A stretch of 64,000 nucleotides of DNA from Silene conica (lineage: Eukaryota; Streptophyta; Magnoliopsida; Caryophyllales; Caryophyllaceae), in contig CM055314.2 in assembly GCA_029255685.2 (NCBI GenBank), positions 44,474,772-44,538,771 of the forward strand. Direction: 5' to 3'. Shown here piece by piece: positions 34,690 through 45,350 of this stretch. Every line of letters starts with the position of its first letter. Position 1 is the stretch's first letter. The position numbers were made by a program, and so were the translations under genes. Below the pieces are notes generated by a model. The model made no database searches, was not told the origin of the DNA, and saw nothing but the letters and a program-made list of their open reading frames with translations.

Positions 34690-35406
34690 TCAAGCGACGA
34701 AGTAGCGGCTGATAGAATGTACATAATCAAAACAGCTAAGAGCCCTTAGAAGTCGGTCAAAAATCTGCGCATGTGCTACACAAAAGCATAAGTACCACCA
34801 GCAATTAATAGGATCAAATAAAAACAAAGTGAAATACCGTATCACCTTTCTAAACTTTCTTTGACAGCTCCTGTAAAAATCAACCGAATAATTCCACCCT
34901 TTAGTCGAGGGTGGAACACCGAAGCTCAAATCACAGGAAAACAGAGAGTTGGAGACCACAGAAACATTTAACAATGAAAATACATGAGTAGAAATAACCT
35001 GCTTAGACGGGTATTCTATGTGAGGTGGATGAGTCCAGTGTGGAATAGGAGAAGGTGGGTAGTCATCCCAAACGCAAGGGGCGGTAAAGTCAAATGTGTT
35101 AACGGGGTCACCTATAACATACTCATCTATCATAGTATCACATGAGTCCCATTTGACCTCTAGACTTTCCAATCGCCCATCCCCACTCTCCTCATCGCAA
35201 GACTCGTCACGAACGGGATTCTCTATAAGGTCCCTCAAGTCTTCCTCACGTGGCTTGATATCTATAAAAGTATCATAGAGAGGTCCTTGATCATCCTCAA
35301 AGAAGGGATTATCAACTAAGCCTATGGTATCCTTCTCTATGGTTCCGTCAACGTCATTTTCATTCTGTAAAATGGTTTCTACGGTCTCACCCATCCACCC
35401 ATCCAT
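34690..35406 (-). CDS. 238-codon frame, sense to the Tat/Athila-like element, unknown
   Basis: The frame begins MDGWMGETVETI with an ATG about 60 bp inside the element after the LTR edge. It has an acidic first half with DESCDEESGDGRLESLE and a Pro/His-rich stretch (DDYPPSPIPHWTHPP), then becomes Cys/Phe-rich and hydrophobic, which looks like run-on past the true coding end near residue 140. No retroviral domain is recognised. Its position in the 5' internal region suggests a remnant leader ORF or a captured gene piece; it could also be chance, though 238 codons in AT-rich DNA is long. Confidence 0.35.
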   Translation of the reverse strand: MDGWMGETVETILQNENDVDGTIEKDTIGLVDNPFFEDDQGPLYDTFIDIKPREEDLRDLIENPVRDESCDEESGDGRLESLEVKWDSCDTMIDEYVIGDPVNTFDFTAPCVWDDYPPSPIPHWTHPPHIEYPSKQVISTHVFSLLNVSVVSNSLFSCDLSFGVPPSTKGWNYSVDFYRSCQRKFRKVIRYFTLFLFDPINCWWYLCFCVAHAQIFDRLLRALSCFDYVHSISRYFVA

Positions 35407-35615
35407 GTGTGACCGAAGTGAGAAAGTGAGTTTAATACTCTCAATGGCAAACCAGTCAAAGACTTCGGTTCACCAATGAAAGTGTAACGATCATGGTCTA
35501 GGTCACAGATCAGTCATAATTATCGGTCTAAGGGGTAGTGAAAAGGTCCTCTCGGATCGCTATTTGCCTTAAAATGCTTCTAGCGGGCTCTCGCAACTTA
35601 CTAGGGCACTCTAAT

Positions 35616-36744
35616 TGATGCGGGAGCATTAGCCTCAAGAAAAGAATTAGGTCCAAGGTCTAAACTTGATCACAGGATGTTTGAATTAGGTTCAATACGT
35701 ATATTCAAGGTGGCTTGGGAAGATGTGTTGAAAGAGCAAGGGAAGCTTCCAAGAAGTTTCATGAGAAAACGGGACAACGGTCCAAGGGTTTGGGACGTGT
35801 GGTTACACGGCCACCCTAGTAGGATTCTAGTAGTTAGTTTATTTTATGTTTGAGAATAAAGGACTAATGTGTTTTCTAGTCCAAATAGGAGTCTTTGTAA
35901 GAGTCCTAGTACAAATAGGAAATCCTAAATTAAATAGGAAGCCTAGTTGTGATAGGATTCGTAGTCCTAGTAGAATTAGGAATCCTAATTGTTGTAGGAT
36001 TTGTAATCCTAATAGGATTAGGTTTTCTAGTGTGTGTAGGATTCACAATCCTAATAGAATAAGGAGTCCTACTAGTTTTAGGATTCATAGTTTGTGTAGG
36101 AATAGAAGTCTTAATCCTAGTCAAACTATTTGTTTGAACCTAGGTAGGATTAGGGTTTTCTAATTAGATTAAATTAAGGTATTCTAACCTTAATAAAAGT
36201 AGGATAGTAGGGTTGATCGTCCACCCTATAAATAGGGGGCAGCCATGTAGTTTTAATTATTCATTCAATTATCAAATTATAAACAAATTTTCTTGTTAAG
36301 TTTAAACTTACAAAAAAACCCTAAAGTATCTGTGTGAGCTTTAACCCCGAAGTATCTGTGTGAGCTTCAAAATAATTGAGAGAATATCTGTGTGAGTTTG
36401 ATCAATTATCCTATCCTTCGACATACATAATTCATTCATCAAATCGTTTCACAAATCTTTCAAGTATTAAGTGCCGTGCCTTATTACGTCATCAACAATC
36501 TTTATTCAAGAAGATCAAGAAACACCAAGATTCACCACCACCGTTGACCACCGTCCACGACGAGCCACATCACCACCACCGGCCGTTCGTTCGTCCACCA
36601 TTCATTCATTATTCTTCGTTCTTGGTTACTTTTCGTTCTTTATTCGTTCAAGATTATATTATTTTATTAGTATTTTTTTATTCCGCTGCAACATCCGTAT
36701 TTTTGTTGATTATCTTTATTGATTATCACCCCAAATACGCATCA
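35616..36744 (+). repeat. 5' LTR of the protease-only element
   Basis: 1129 bp, TATA box TATAAATA at 36227-36234. U3 (about 35880-36180) is built of alternating TAGGATT and AATCCTA words. The first 150 bp encode a C-terminal peptide shared with related LTRs. Confidence 0.92.
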
Positions 36745-36815
36745 AATTGGTATCAGAGCTTCGGCTCTTGGTCTAATTTTTATTAAACCGGTTCTTGGGA
36801 TAAGTTTTTATCACA

Positions 36816-38018
36816 ATGGTATTGAGAAACCTACATATGGAGACCGACGAAGAGATCCACGATCAAAGGGAGAGGATTTTTCGTACAAGATGCAAGATAA
36901 AGAATAAGGTATGTACTATGATTATTGATAGCGGTTCTTGTACTAACTTGGTGTCCATAGAGGCGGTTGAGAAATTACAATTACCCAAAATTGATAAAAA
37001 ACAACCTTATAAACTTTATTGGCTCGATGGGGAAGAAGGAATTCATGTTAAACACCAAACCTTAATTTCGTTCAAAATTGGACCTTATGAAGACGACATA
37101 TGGTGTGATGTTGTTCCTATGAGTGCTAGCCATATTTTATTGGGAAGACCGTGGCAGTTTGATCGGAAGGTGAAACACAACGGAAGGACCAATGTTTATA
37201 GCATACCTAAGGGAAAAACAATATTTGATCTTCAACCATGGGTTCCAAAGAAAAAGGTAGAACCTAAGAAAGACGTAGAGGAAGTAGGAGTTGGCGAAGA
37301 CAAGAATAGCCATGGGGTACCTGTTGTTGAAGAAACGAACAGTCCACAGGACTGTCCAAAGGAGGACTCATATGTTCATAAAGATAAACCAAAAGAAGAA
37401 GATCCGTTTATAGAAGAAGACCTTGATGTTGTTAATATTAATAAAGGGGACGAGCAAAAGGGTGAGAGGACCCTTAGTGTTAATACAAGTGTATTTAATC
37501 AAGGTTTACTTCAAGATCCATCCAAAGCTCAAACGAACTATGTTATTAATCTAATATCGGGAGTGTTAGGGAGTATTAGAATTCATAAGGGAAGAACTGA
37601 TTGCGGTGATAATATTATTGATCAAAAGACTTCTGAACTTTTACCTATCCTAAGTGAAGGGTCCTTAAGCGAGGTCATTGATGAAGGTCTTAATATCAAC
37701 ACATCAGATTCATCATCCGTTGAGGTGTGCACTGGTAAGGAGCTACCTAGTAAGAACTCTAATCACCTATGGGATCCAAATGCTATGTCCATTAGAAGTA
37801 TAGCTACTAGATTCCAAATTGCCTATTTTGTTCAAAATTTACCTGTGCAAGGAAAGGAGGATGGTGAGAAGGTACGTGATAGGAGCCCTAGTAAGTTGAT
37901 AAGTTCGAATTATATGTTCCGTAAGGGTACGGTTGTTGTACCACCAACAATTTGTGTTATTCATAATATAATTATGCAAGGAGGATGGATTAGTAGGGGA
38001 AGTATGGACAGAACATAA
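36816..38018 (+). CDS. Aspartic protease plus unknown extension
   Basis: Residues 1-130 match the protease of the array element: IFRTRCKIKNKVC, then the active site IIDSGSC (Asp near residue 38), then [14 protein letters not shown]. After about residue 145 the frame is acidic and lysine-rich with no RT similarity, an extension of about 250 residues of unknown origin. It sits 70 bp after the primer site, taking the place of gag-pol. Confidence 0.75.
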   Translation: MVLRNLHMETDEEIHDQRERIFRTRCKIKNKVCTMIIDSGSCTNLVSIEAVEKLQLPKIDKKQPYKLYWLDGEEGIHVKHQTLISFKIGPYEDDIWCDVVPMSASHILLGRPWQFDRKVKHNGRTNVYSIPKGKTIFDLQPWVPKKKVEPKKDVEEVGVGEDKNSHGVPVVEETNSPQDCPKEDSYVHKDKPKEEDPFIEEDLDVVNINKGDEQKGERTLSVNTSVFNQGLLQDPSKAQTNYVINLISGVLGSIRIHKGRTDCGDNIIDQKTSELLPILSEGSLSEVIDEGLNINTSDSSSVEVCTGKELPSKNSNHLWDPNAMSIRSIATRFQIAYFVQNLPVQGKEDGEKVRDRSPSKLISSNYMFRKGTVVVPPTICVIHNIIMQGGWISRGSMDRT

Positions 38019-38081
38019 CAAAGAGAAAAACATAAACCAAGTTGGGATGAAGATTATAGAAGTCGTAAAAGAATTACTACT

Positions 38082-38834
38082 ATGCAAAAAACGGTGGGGT
38101 TACTTAGTCCTGTTATTACAATAATGGTTCGACTTGGAAGATATAATTTTGATCCAGGTGGCACCACCTACAATCTAAGACCATTGTCCTTAAACAACCC
38201 TAAGCAATCTAAGTACAAGGAGGGTTTGTTCCTAAACTTAGGAGGGGACGAAAAGACGCGTGAAGAGGGGACCAAGGGGTTGGAGTCACGGCCAATTTTT
38301 TTGGGTGAGATTCATGGAGGCCATGGTGGGTGCGAGGGGTTGCCGAACTTGACGGTTCACGGAGGTCAGGAGGAGTTAAGGGCCGTGGAGTTGATTGATT
38401 ATGGAGGGCACGGGACTCGTGTGGAGTCTAAGACCGTGGGCTTGGATGAGCATGAGGGGCACGGGATGGCTAGGACCGTGTGCTTGATTGGCCAAAGGGG
38501 TCACGGTTTGATAAGGTCCAAGGCTGGGTTGTCGAAGGCTAATAGCGGATTGCTCGGAATTAATTTGAGGTCAAATTCTCAAAAACAAAGAGAGTATGAT
38601 GCGGGAGCATTAGCCTCAAGAAAAGAATTAGGTCCAAGGTCTAAACTTGATCACAGGATGTTTGAATTAGGTTCAATACGTATATTCAAGGTGGCTTGGG
38701 AAGATGTGTTGAAAGAGCAAGGGAAGCTTCCAAGAAGTTTCATGAGAAAACGGGACAACGGTCCAAGGGTTTGGGACGTGTGGTTACACGGCCACCCTAG
38801 TAGGATTCTAGTAGTTAGTTTATTTTATGTTTGA
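38082..38834 (+). CDS. Second frame with His/Gly-rich repeats, ending in the LTR
   Basis: 250 codons. The first part is unrecognised, the middle has repeated GGHG/HEGHG/QRGHG motifs (about residues 75-160), and the last 75 residues run into the 3' LTR with GSIRIFKVAWEDVLKEQ. The tail is the LTR-encoded end of the ancestral polyprotein; the middle replaces RT and integrase. Confidence 0.55.
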   Translation: MQKTVGLLSPVITIMVRLGRYNFDPGGTTYNLRPLSLNNPKQSKYKEGLFLNLGGDEKTREEGTKGLESRPIFLGEIHGGHGGCEGLPNLTVHGGQEELRAVELIDYGGHGTRVESKTVGLDEHEGHGMARTVCLIGQRGHGLIRSKAGLSKANSGLLGINLRSNSQKQREYDAGALASRKELGPRSKLDHRMFELGSIRIFKVAWEDVLKEQGKLPRSFMRKRDNGPRVWDVWLHGHPSRILVVSLFYV

Positions 38835-39725
38835 GAATAAAGGACTAATGTGTTTTCTAGTCCAAATAGGAGTCTTTGTAAGAGTCCTAGTACAAATAGG
38901 AAATCCTAAATTAAATAGGAAGCCTAGTTGTGATAGGATTCGTAGTCCTAGTAGAATTAGGAATCCTAATTGTTGTAGGATTTGTAATCCTAATAGGATT
39001 AGGTTTTCTAGTGTGTGTAGGATTCACAATCCTAATAGAATAAGGAGTCCTGCTAGTTTTAGGATTCATAGTTTGTGTAGGAATAGAAGTCTTAATCCTA
39101 GTCAAACTATTTGTTTGAACCTAGGTAGGATTAGGGTTTTCTAATTAGATTAAATTAAGGTATTCTAACCTTAATAAGAGTAGGATAGTAGGGTTGATCG
39201 TCCACCCTATAAATAGGGGGCAACCATGTAGTTTTAATTACTCATTCAATTATCAAATTATAAACAAATTTTCTTGTTAAGTTTAAACTTACAAAAAAAA
39301 CCTAAAGTATCTGTGTGAGCTTTAACCCCGAAGTATCTGTGTGAGCTTCAAAATAATTGAGAGAATATCTGTGTGAGTTTGATCAATTATCCTATCCTTC
39401 GACATACATAATTCATTCATCAAATCGTTTCACAAATCTTTCAAGTATTAAGTGTCGTGCCTTATTACGTCATCAACAATCTTTATTCAAGAAGATCAAG
39501 AAACACCAAGATTCACCACCACCGTTGACCACCGTCCACGACGAGCCACGTCACCACCACCGGCCGTTCGTTCGTCCACCATTCATTCATTATTCTTCGT
39601 TCTTGGTTACTTTTCGTTCTTTATTCGTTCAAGATTATATTATTTTATTAGTATTTTTTTATTCCGCTGCAACATCCGTATTTTTGTTGATTATCTTTAT
39701 TGATTATCACCCCAAATACGCATCA
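38597..39725 (+). repeat. 3' LTR of the protease-only element
   Basis: 1129 bp, same length as the 5' LTR, TATA box at 39208-39215, preceded by the purine-rich AAAAACAAAGAGAGTA. Confidence 0.92.
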
Positions 39726-40883
39726 CTAATGTTTGTAGCAGGTCTAACCCTCACCAGGCTTTTGATCTTAGGTCGGGGTTTTACCAAATCAACTAATCAA
39801 TCATGCGCATTAATTGACAAATCGCTATTAAATGCTATAATTAACAACAGAGACATACAATTACGAACTAGTCTAAACCTTATCAAGGTTTGTCACAATT
39901 ACATTGGATCACCTATATCCTAGTCAAGGAAATTAGCTATGTATAAAGGGATTAACAATTGTAATGAAAGGAATATCTAAAGGGGAAACCATGATCACGA
40001 GATAAGTAGAGATTAATAATGACAAGAGAAAAAAAGAACAAAGAAATAAGATTACCAATAATCCAAAAGGCGTTGAGTACAGAATTCCGAAAGATTAGAT
40101 CTTACAAGTTTTGAAGGAGAAATAAAATGAAAACTATTGACTTAAAAGTTTATCTCAGGAAAAGTAAAGTAACAGAGTAAAAGTGAAAGAAAAGGTGAAA
40201 GATCAAAGATAATTTGATACAAGCTGCTCTTCACTCTTTTTAAACGTGATTAACTGACTAAACATCTGATAACCTAATGGGCTTAGGTAAAAATGGGTCT
40301 CGGGAATTAAAAACAGGTCGATCGACCAGATTCTGGTCAATCGAATAACCAATCGACCATATATGGTCGATAGACCAAATAGCCAGTCGATCGAATTAGT
40401 AATCGACCATATATGGTCGATCGACTATATCTGGCGAACAGATTTCTTGCAATGCGCACTGAACTTCAAACGGCTGCCATTTCTTCGTTACTCAGGCAAA
40501 TCAAGCGTTTTTGGTGGCGTTGGAAAGCTAAGAGGATAAGCTTTCATCTCCAATTTGAATCACTTGATTATCTTTTCTAGAACTAGATTTATGGCTCTTC
40601 AAAGTAGGCATTAGCGGTGTGAAGCTCTTCTTTCGCTCGATAGACTTCCATTACTTCTACGCGCATCTCAAGATGGTAGTAACAAGCTCTGAATCAACTC
40701 TTATCCTAAATGCATGCATGGGGACATGTTTTAGGCTTGATTATGATCTTCTCCGGCTCATATCTGCAAATAAAACAAGACAAACCAAAGTAGACTATTC
40801 GGGGGACATTTGTAGTAAAACACTACGAAATAAGCATGGAAATGCGTGCTAATATGGCCTAAAAGGTATATATAAAATGCATG

Positions 40884-41952
40884 TGATGCGGGAGCATTAG
40901 CTCGTATTCGAGGTCGTGACCCACGACCCATAAAAAGAATAAAAATGTTCGATTTGGGTTCAATACGGATTTTTAAGTTAGCTTGGGAAGACGTATTGAA
41001 AGAACAAAGGAAAACACAAGGAAGGTCCCTTGGGACGTGTGCCACGAGTTCACGTGTGGTCCCACACGTCTAGGGTTTCCTAGGTTAATTAGGGTTTGTG
41101 TTTTATTTTATGTTTTTATTTATCTTATTTTAATTTGAGTTATTAGTTAAGTTTGTTACTAGTTTGTTACCCCAAGTTTGTTAAGGTGGTTACAAGTTAG
41201 TTGCAAAGGTTGTTATGGTTGTTATTAGTTAGTTATTAAGTTGTTAGGAGTTTGTTACAACTTAATATTTTCTTTTATTATTTTATCTTTTAGATTTAAA
41301 TCAGGATTATCATTAATCCATAAGATAGAATTGGGAAACCAAGAGATGGTAAGTAGTACACGGTTGGATGAGTACTTTGGGAACCGTGTAGGAGTCTTGT
41401 TTTTGTTTCCTATTTCGAGTCTAGTTTGTACGGATGTCCTTACTATAAATAGACATCCTTAGTTGTTTGTTTAAAATCATTCAAGTTATAAATTAAAATC
41501 TCTTTGTTAAGTTTTACTTACAAACCTAAAGTATTTGTTTGAGGTTTAACCCGAAATATCTGTGTGAGCTTCAAAATAATTGAGAGGGTATCTATGTGAG
41601 CTTGATCAATTATCCTATCCATCGACAATCATAAATCATTCATTACATCGATTCACAAATCTTTCAAGTATTAAGTGTTGTGCCTTATTACGTCATCAAC
41701 GATCATCACCAACCAAGAACTCCAAGATAACCGTCCAAGAAACGCCACCACCGTGACCACCGTTGACCACCGTCCACGTCGGAGTCCACGTCATCACCAC
41801 CGTCCGTCCATTCACCCATCTTTCATCGTTCTTAGTTATTTTTCGTTCTTTATTCATTCAAGATTGCAATATTTTACAAGTATTTTTATTCCGCTGCAAC
41901 ATACGTATTTTTGTTGATCGTCTTAATTGATTATCACCCCAAATACGCATCA
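40884..41952 (+). mobile_element. Solo LTR of a CRM-like element (1069 bp)
   Basis: TGATGCGGGAGC...AATACGCATCA with TSD GCATG on both sides (40879-40883, 41953-41957) and no internal region: the product of LTR-LTR recombination. TATA box TATAAATA at 41444-41451. Its first 190 bp stay open and encode GSIRIFKLAWEDVLKEQ. It is related to, but clearly diverged from, the LTRs at 35616. Confidence 0.92.
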
Positions 41953-43321
41953 GCATGCATCACCAGCGAAAGGCAGTCGTTGAGATGGGATTTGGTGCTT
42001 TACTGGATTTTAAAGTGAGTTTTTAGCCACTGGGTGTTATACCATTGTTTGTGAACCACTTTAATTCAGCTGCTAATTTTTTCGAAGCAAAAGATATAAA
42101 ATTTCCTATTTGCAAGGATGATGTTCATGATATTTTTGGGTTGCCACTTGGGGGCGATAAGGTTGAGGTTGTTTACACGGGACACAGTGTATTATCTTCG
42201 CAAGAGACATTAAAAGATGAATTTAGGAAGAAAGTTGACGTAAAAGGGTCAAGTTATGTAACTGTTCCTGCTGTGTATAGTAAAATTATTGGGATGGGAG
42301 ATGATGGGGGAGATGAATTTAAGCGATTGTTTGTGCTTTATGCTATGTCAGTTGTTCTTATTCCTCCTTCCATTTATTCAATCGATTTCTCACTTCTTAA
42401 GGTTGTGCAAAATGTTGAACGTATCCCCCATTTGGATTAGTGTGGGTACGTTTTTGAAAAATTAGTTGAGGGTGTGGAACGATGCAGAGGCGGGTCGCAT
42501 ACTTTGCGGGGGTGCATACTTGTTGTCATGATAGCATACTTCCATCGTTTGCGTTTCAAGGATCATTCAATGCCCTCTGAAACTCCTCTTATCAAGCATT
42601 GGGATGAGGAATCCTTTATTAGAAGGGGCAAGTCAGAGCTGAAATCTGGTTCTTTAGGGAATGGGGAATATATCAGCAATGTTTATCCCGTATGCAAACT
42701 CTCAAATGCTACAAATCATATATCCTACAAAGGGAGTTCAGTTGTTGACAAAACTGAACCTGGAAAAAAGTATCTTGAACTACCTGAAAGTTTTGATACG
42801 GATGATGTCATTCGATCAAAAGCTGCTGATGTAAGTTTTGTAATTTACATTAGCTTATGTTTTTCAAGTAGTATAACAATTATTGTAATGATTTATTATA
42901 GTTATTGTTTAACGCTATTTTATTTTTGTTTAGGTTTCTCAATTACATTTTTTGATGATGAAGAGAGATGTTGAGATATTTCTCCATTTGTACAGGCAAC
43001 GAAAAGAAGCAATGGAGAAAGAGTGTGGGTCTTGTTCAGCCGATGATGCTTCTACATTTCTCTCGTTGGTTTCCCAAATTCCCGCTTTTTTTAATGATGA
43101 GAACTCAATGTTCATGAAGTACGTTGATTTTATTTGCAAAAAAGCTGAGGAAATTAAAAATGTGGGAAGTAAGTTGCCATTGTACGAAACGTTTTGCAAA
43201 GAGCATGAAACGAGTACAGTGAAAACAAAGGGGGCTGTGGGCAGTGGTGGAGATAAATTTAAGGTTGTCTATTCTCGAAGTAAAAAGAAGTCTGGTGACT
43301 TATCGTTGGAGGAGGGGAATC

Positions 43322-43560
43322 AGGAGGGTTTGGGTGAGGAAAGAAGTAATGGTGGCAGTCCCATTAATGATGATGAGGCTGAAGCTGGTGATCTGGGAGA
43401 TTTAGGAGATTTGGGTGAGGAAAGAAGTAATGGTGGCAGTCCTATTAATGATGATGAGGCTGAAGCTGGTGATGTGGGAGATTTGGGTGAGGAAAGAAGT
43501 AATGGTGGCAGTCCCATTAATGATGATTTTGGAGATTTGGGAAATTTGGATGACGTTATT
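43322..43560 (+). repeat. In-frame acidic tandem repeat in the ULP1-like gene
   Basis: About 75-80 bp units encoding EERSNGGSPINDDEAEAGD repeat three times, followed by GDLG triplets. The DNA units are nearly identical, so the expansion is recent. It forms a flexible acidic linker before the protease module. Confidence 0.9.
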
Positions 43561-44105
43561 AACAAAGTTGTCAATGATAATATTATTGTGGAAATAAATA
43601 CGGAGAGCTCTTTCATAAATTCTTACCTGCTGCATTCTGATGTTGTGCCTCAGCATACGTTTTTTGGGAAGGATGGTATAGGCTGTGGGTTAGCGTGTGG
43701 AGTTCGTGATCCGGATGCAGTGGTGGTCTCTGAATTCTTGTTTGAGTACAAGGAACTTTTTGCTCCTATTTTAAGTCTGAGGAAAAATGTGCTTGATTAT
43801 TGTTTCCTACATGACCATGACTTACGAATGGGGTAAGTATTCTTTTAGTTTTTCGGTGGGTTTTTCGTAGTTTTTACTTTTTTGCGCCGCAATTATTAAT
43901 GATTTTGTTTCAATGTGATAGGGAGGATTTGGTCTCGTTCTCATCTTTCAATATGTTAACTCGAGATGATATTATTTCAATGTCTGCCAAGACTATGATG
44001 ACATCCAACATTATCGATTGTTGGTCATTTTTACTGAATGACATTATGTTCAAGGCCGAGAAAGAGTTACCTCCGTCCAGAAGATTTTTTTGGACAAGTC
44101 ATTCA

Positions 44106-45350
44106 GTATGTGTTTCTATTCTGGGGGGTGTTATTTTAATTCCTTATTTTTGTTATTGTATTTGCATAATGTTAATTATTGTAATGCACAATACTTGTTA
44201 TTGTATTCAGTAAAGTCAGTTTTCCATTTTGTGATACTTCATTCTATTTTTCAAAGTTTTTTTTTGGCAAAATGTAAATATTATTAAGATAAAAGTAACC
44301 ATTACAGACTCATCTTTTAGACCATCACAAACATTTTAAACACCAAGCCTCTAATTAACTCCCATCAGTCTGTCTATCCAAGCTTTGTCAATTCGTGCCA
44401 AGTTGCCTCTGGTCTGCTTCCTGATTCTCACCCGCATTTCCATCTGCAATTTGCTAAAACAAGCTGTAGGTTTCATGAGAATGTGATCATGCCTGCTCAT
44501 ATTTCTTTGATGCCAAATATGGTACAAAGCAGCATTGAGAATGTTGTTCAAAATCCCGCGCCTCAGTCTCGTATAACGATTTTGTCTATGCCAGTGTTGC
44601 TCATACTGATCTCTGAACATTGACCCAGTCCAATCCTGCAAGAGAGCAATAAGCTTCTGGCTGTACTCACAGGAAAAGAAAAGATGTTGCGGAGTCTCTT
44701 CTGCTTGATCACAAATACAACATCTATTGTATTTCATAATGTTAATTATTGTAATGAATAATACCTGTTATTGTAATGCATATTGTTAATTATTGTAATG
44801 CGTAATAGATGTTATTGTATTCAATTAAGTCAGTTTTTCATTTGTGATACTTCATTTCTATTTTTTAAAGTTATGTTGGTTATTGTATTGCATAATACCT
44901 GTTATTGTAATTCATAATATCTGTTATATTATTCAATGAAGCAGAGTTTCCAAGTGTGATATTTTCATTTTATTTTTGTAATTTTATGTGGTTATTGTAT
45001 TGCATAATGTGAATTATTGTATTGCATAATGTTAATTATTGTAATGCAGAATACTTGTTATTGTATTCATTAAAGTCAGTTTCTCATTTGTGATACTTCA
45101 TTTCATATTTCTAAAGTTATGTGGGGTATTGTATTTCATAATACCTGTTATTGTAATTCATAATAGTTGTTATTGTATTCAGTGAAGTAGAGTTTCCAAG
45201 TGTTATACTTCCTTTATTTTTTTAAAGTTATGTTGGTTATTGTATTGCATAATGTGAATTATTGTATTGCATACTGTTAATTATTGTAATGCATAATACC
45301 TGTTATTGTATTGCATAATGGGAATAATAATTATTTTAAATTTTTCATAG
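44106..45350 (+). repeat. Intron with GTTATTGTA/GCATAAT repeats (holds a LINE fragment)
   Basis: Intron between the exon ending FFWTSHS and the exon starting DSLLKF. It is filled with alternating TGTTATTGTATT and GCATAATGTTAATTATTGTA words and a larger repeat with TCAGTTTTCCATTTGTGATA. The same larger repeat recurs in the homologous intron of the second module (46800-47283). Confidence 0.85.
44256..44737 (-). mobile_element. 5'-truncated LINE (L1-type) 3' fragment
   Basis: The minus-strand frame 44737-44351 encodes the zinc-binding tail of plant L1 reverse transcriptases (zf-RVT): RCCICDQAEETPQHLFFSC followed by NILNAALYHIWHQRN. About 85 bp further on, the fragment ends in a short A-run (T-run on + at 44256-44264). 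Only the last 470 bp of a LINE are present, the usual outcome of 5' truncation. No clear target duplication is seen in the repetitive flanks. Confidence 0.8.

Larger units (their letters stand above)
33595..35465 (-). other. Internal region of the Tat/Athila-like element, 5' half
   Basis: It continues the element after the gag-only insertion. It holds a pyrimidine tract (on +) at 33990-34097, a 238-codon minus-strand frame at 34690-35406, and otherwise no coding sequence that I recognise. The boundary at 35465/35466 joins straight into the shortened LTR. Confidence 0.6.
35616..39725 (+). mobile_element. Protease-only non-autonomous CRM-like element
   Basis: It has two 1129-bp LTRs (TGATGCGGGAGC...AATACGCATCA), TSD CTAAT (35611-35615, 39726-39730) and the primer site TGGTATCAGAGC at 36748. 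The 1852-bp internal region codes for the aspartic protease and then unfamiliar sequence; gag, RT, RNase H and integrase are absent. LTRs differ at about seven of 1129 positions, so the insertion is young (of the order of a few hundred thousand years at usual plant LTR rates). Movement would need enzymes in trans. Confidence 0.88.
23487..41962 (-). mobile_element. Non-autonomous Tat/Athila-like LTR element, host of a nest
   Basis: On the minus strand it starts TGATGCATGCATTTTATATA (41962 leftward) and ends CCGTGTCA at 23487, flanked by CCAGC at 23482-23486 and 41963-41967. The CTGTGGATACGATCCC word near the LTR end and the purine-rich GGTTCGGTTTGGGGAATTT just before the 3' LTR (25042-25061) are typical of Tat/Athila-like elements. 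Without three younger insertions it would be about 5.0 kb. The right-hand (5') LTR lacks its last 245 bp or so, and no primer site is visible. It has no gag, RT or integrase: a large non-autonomous derivative and a fossil. Confidence 0.75.
35466..41962 (-). repeat. 5' LTR of the Tat/Athila-like element (shortened, twice interrupted)
   Basis: Match to 23733-25041 after removal of 35616-39725 (plus one CTAAT) and 40884-41952 (plus one GCATG). The LTR segments are 35466-35615, 39731-40883 and 41958-41962. Confidence 0.85.

Noticed and set aside
35846-36163. 105-codon frame rich in Asn/Pro/Arg/Ile in the LTRs at 35616 and 38597
   Set aside because: Created by the AATCCTA/TAGGATT word repeats of U3; a similar frame appears on the opposite strand.
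23487-41962. Segmental duplication of host DNA (23733-25041 against 35466-41962)
   Set aside because: TG...CA ends, the CCAGC target duplication and the purine tract show that the two copies are the LTRs of one element.
42024-42026. A 15-nt GTGAGTTTTTAG-like mini-intron that would remove the first stop in the ULP1-like gene
   Set aside because: Far below plant intron size; the stop is better explained as a changed Leu codon.
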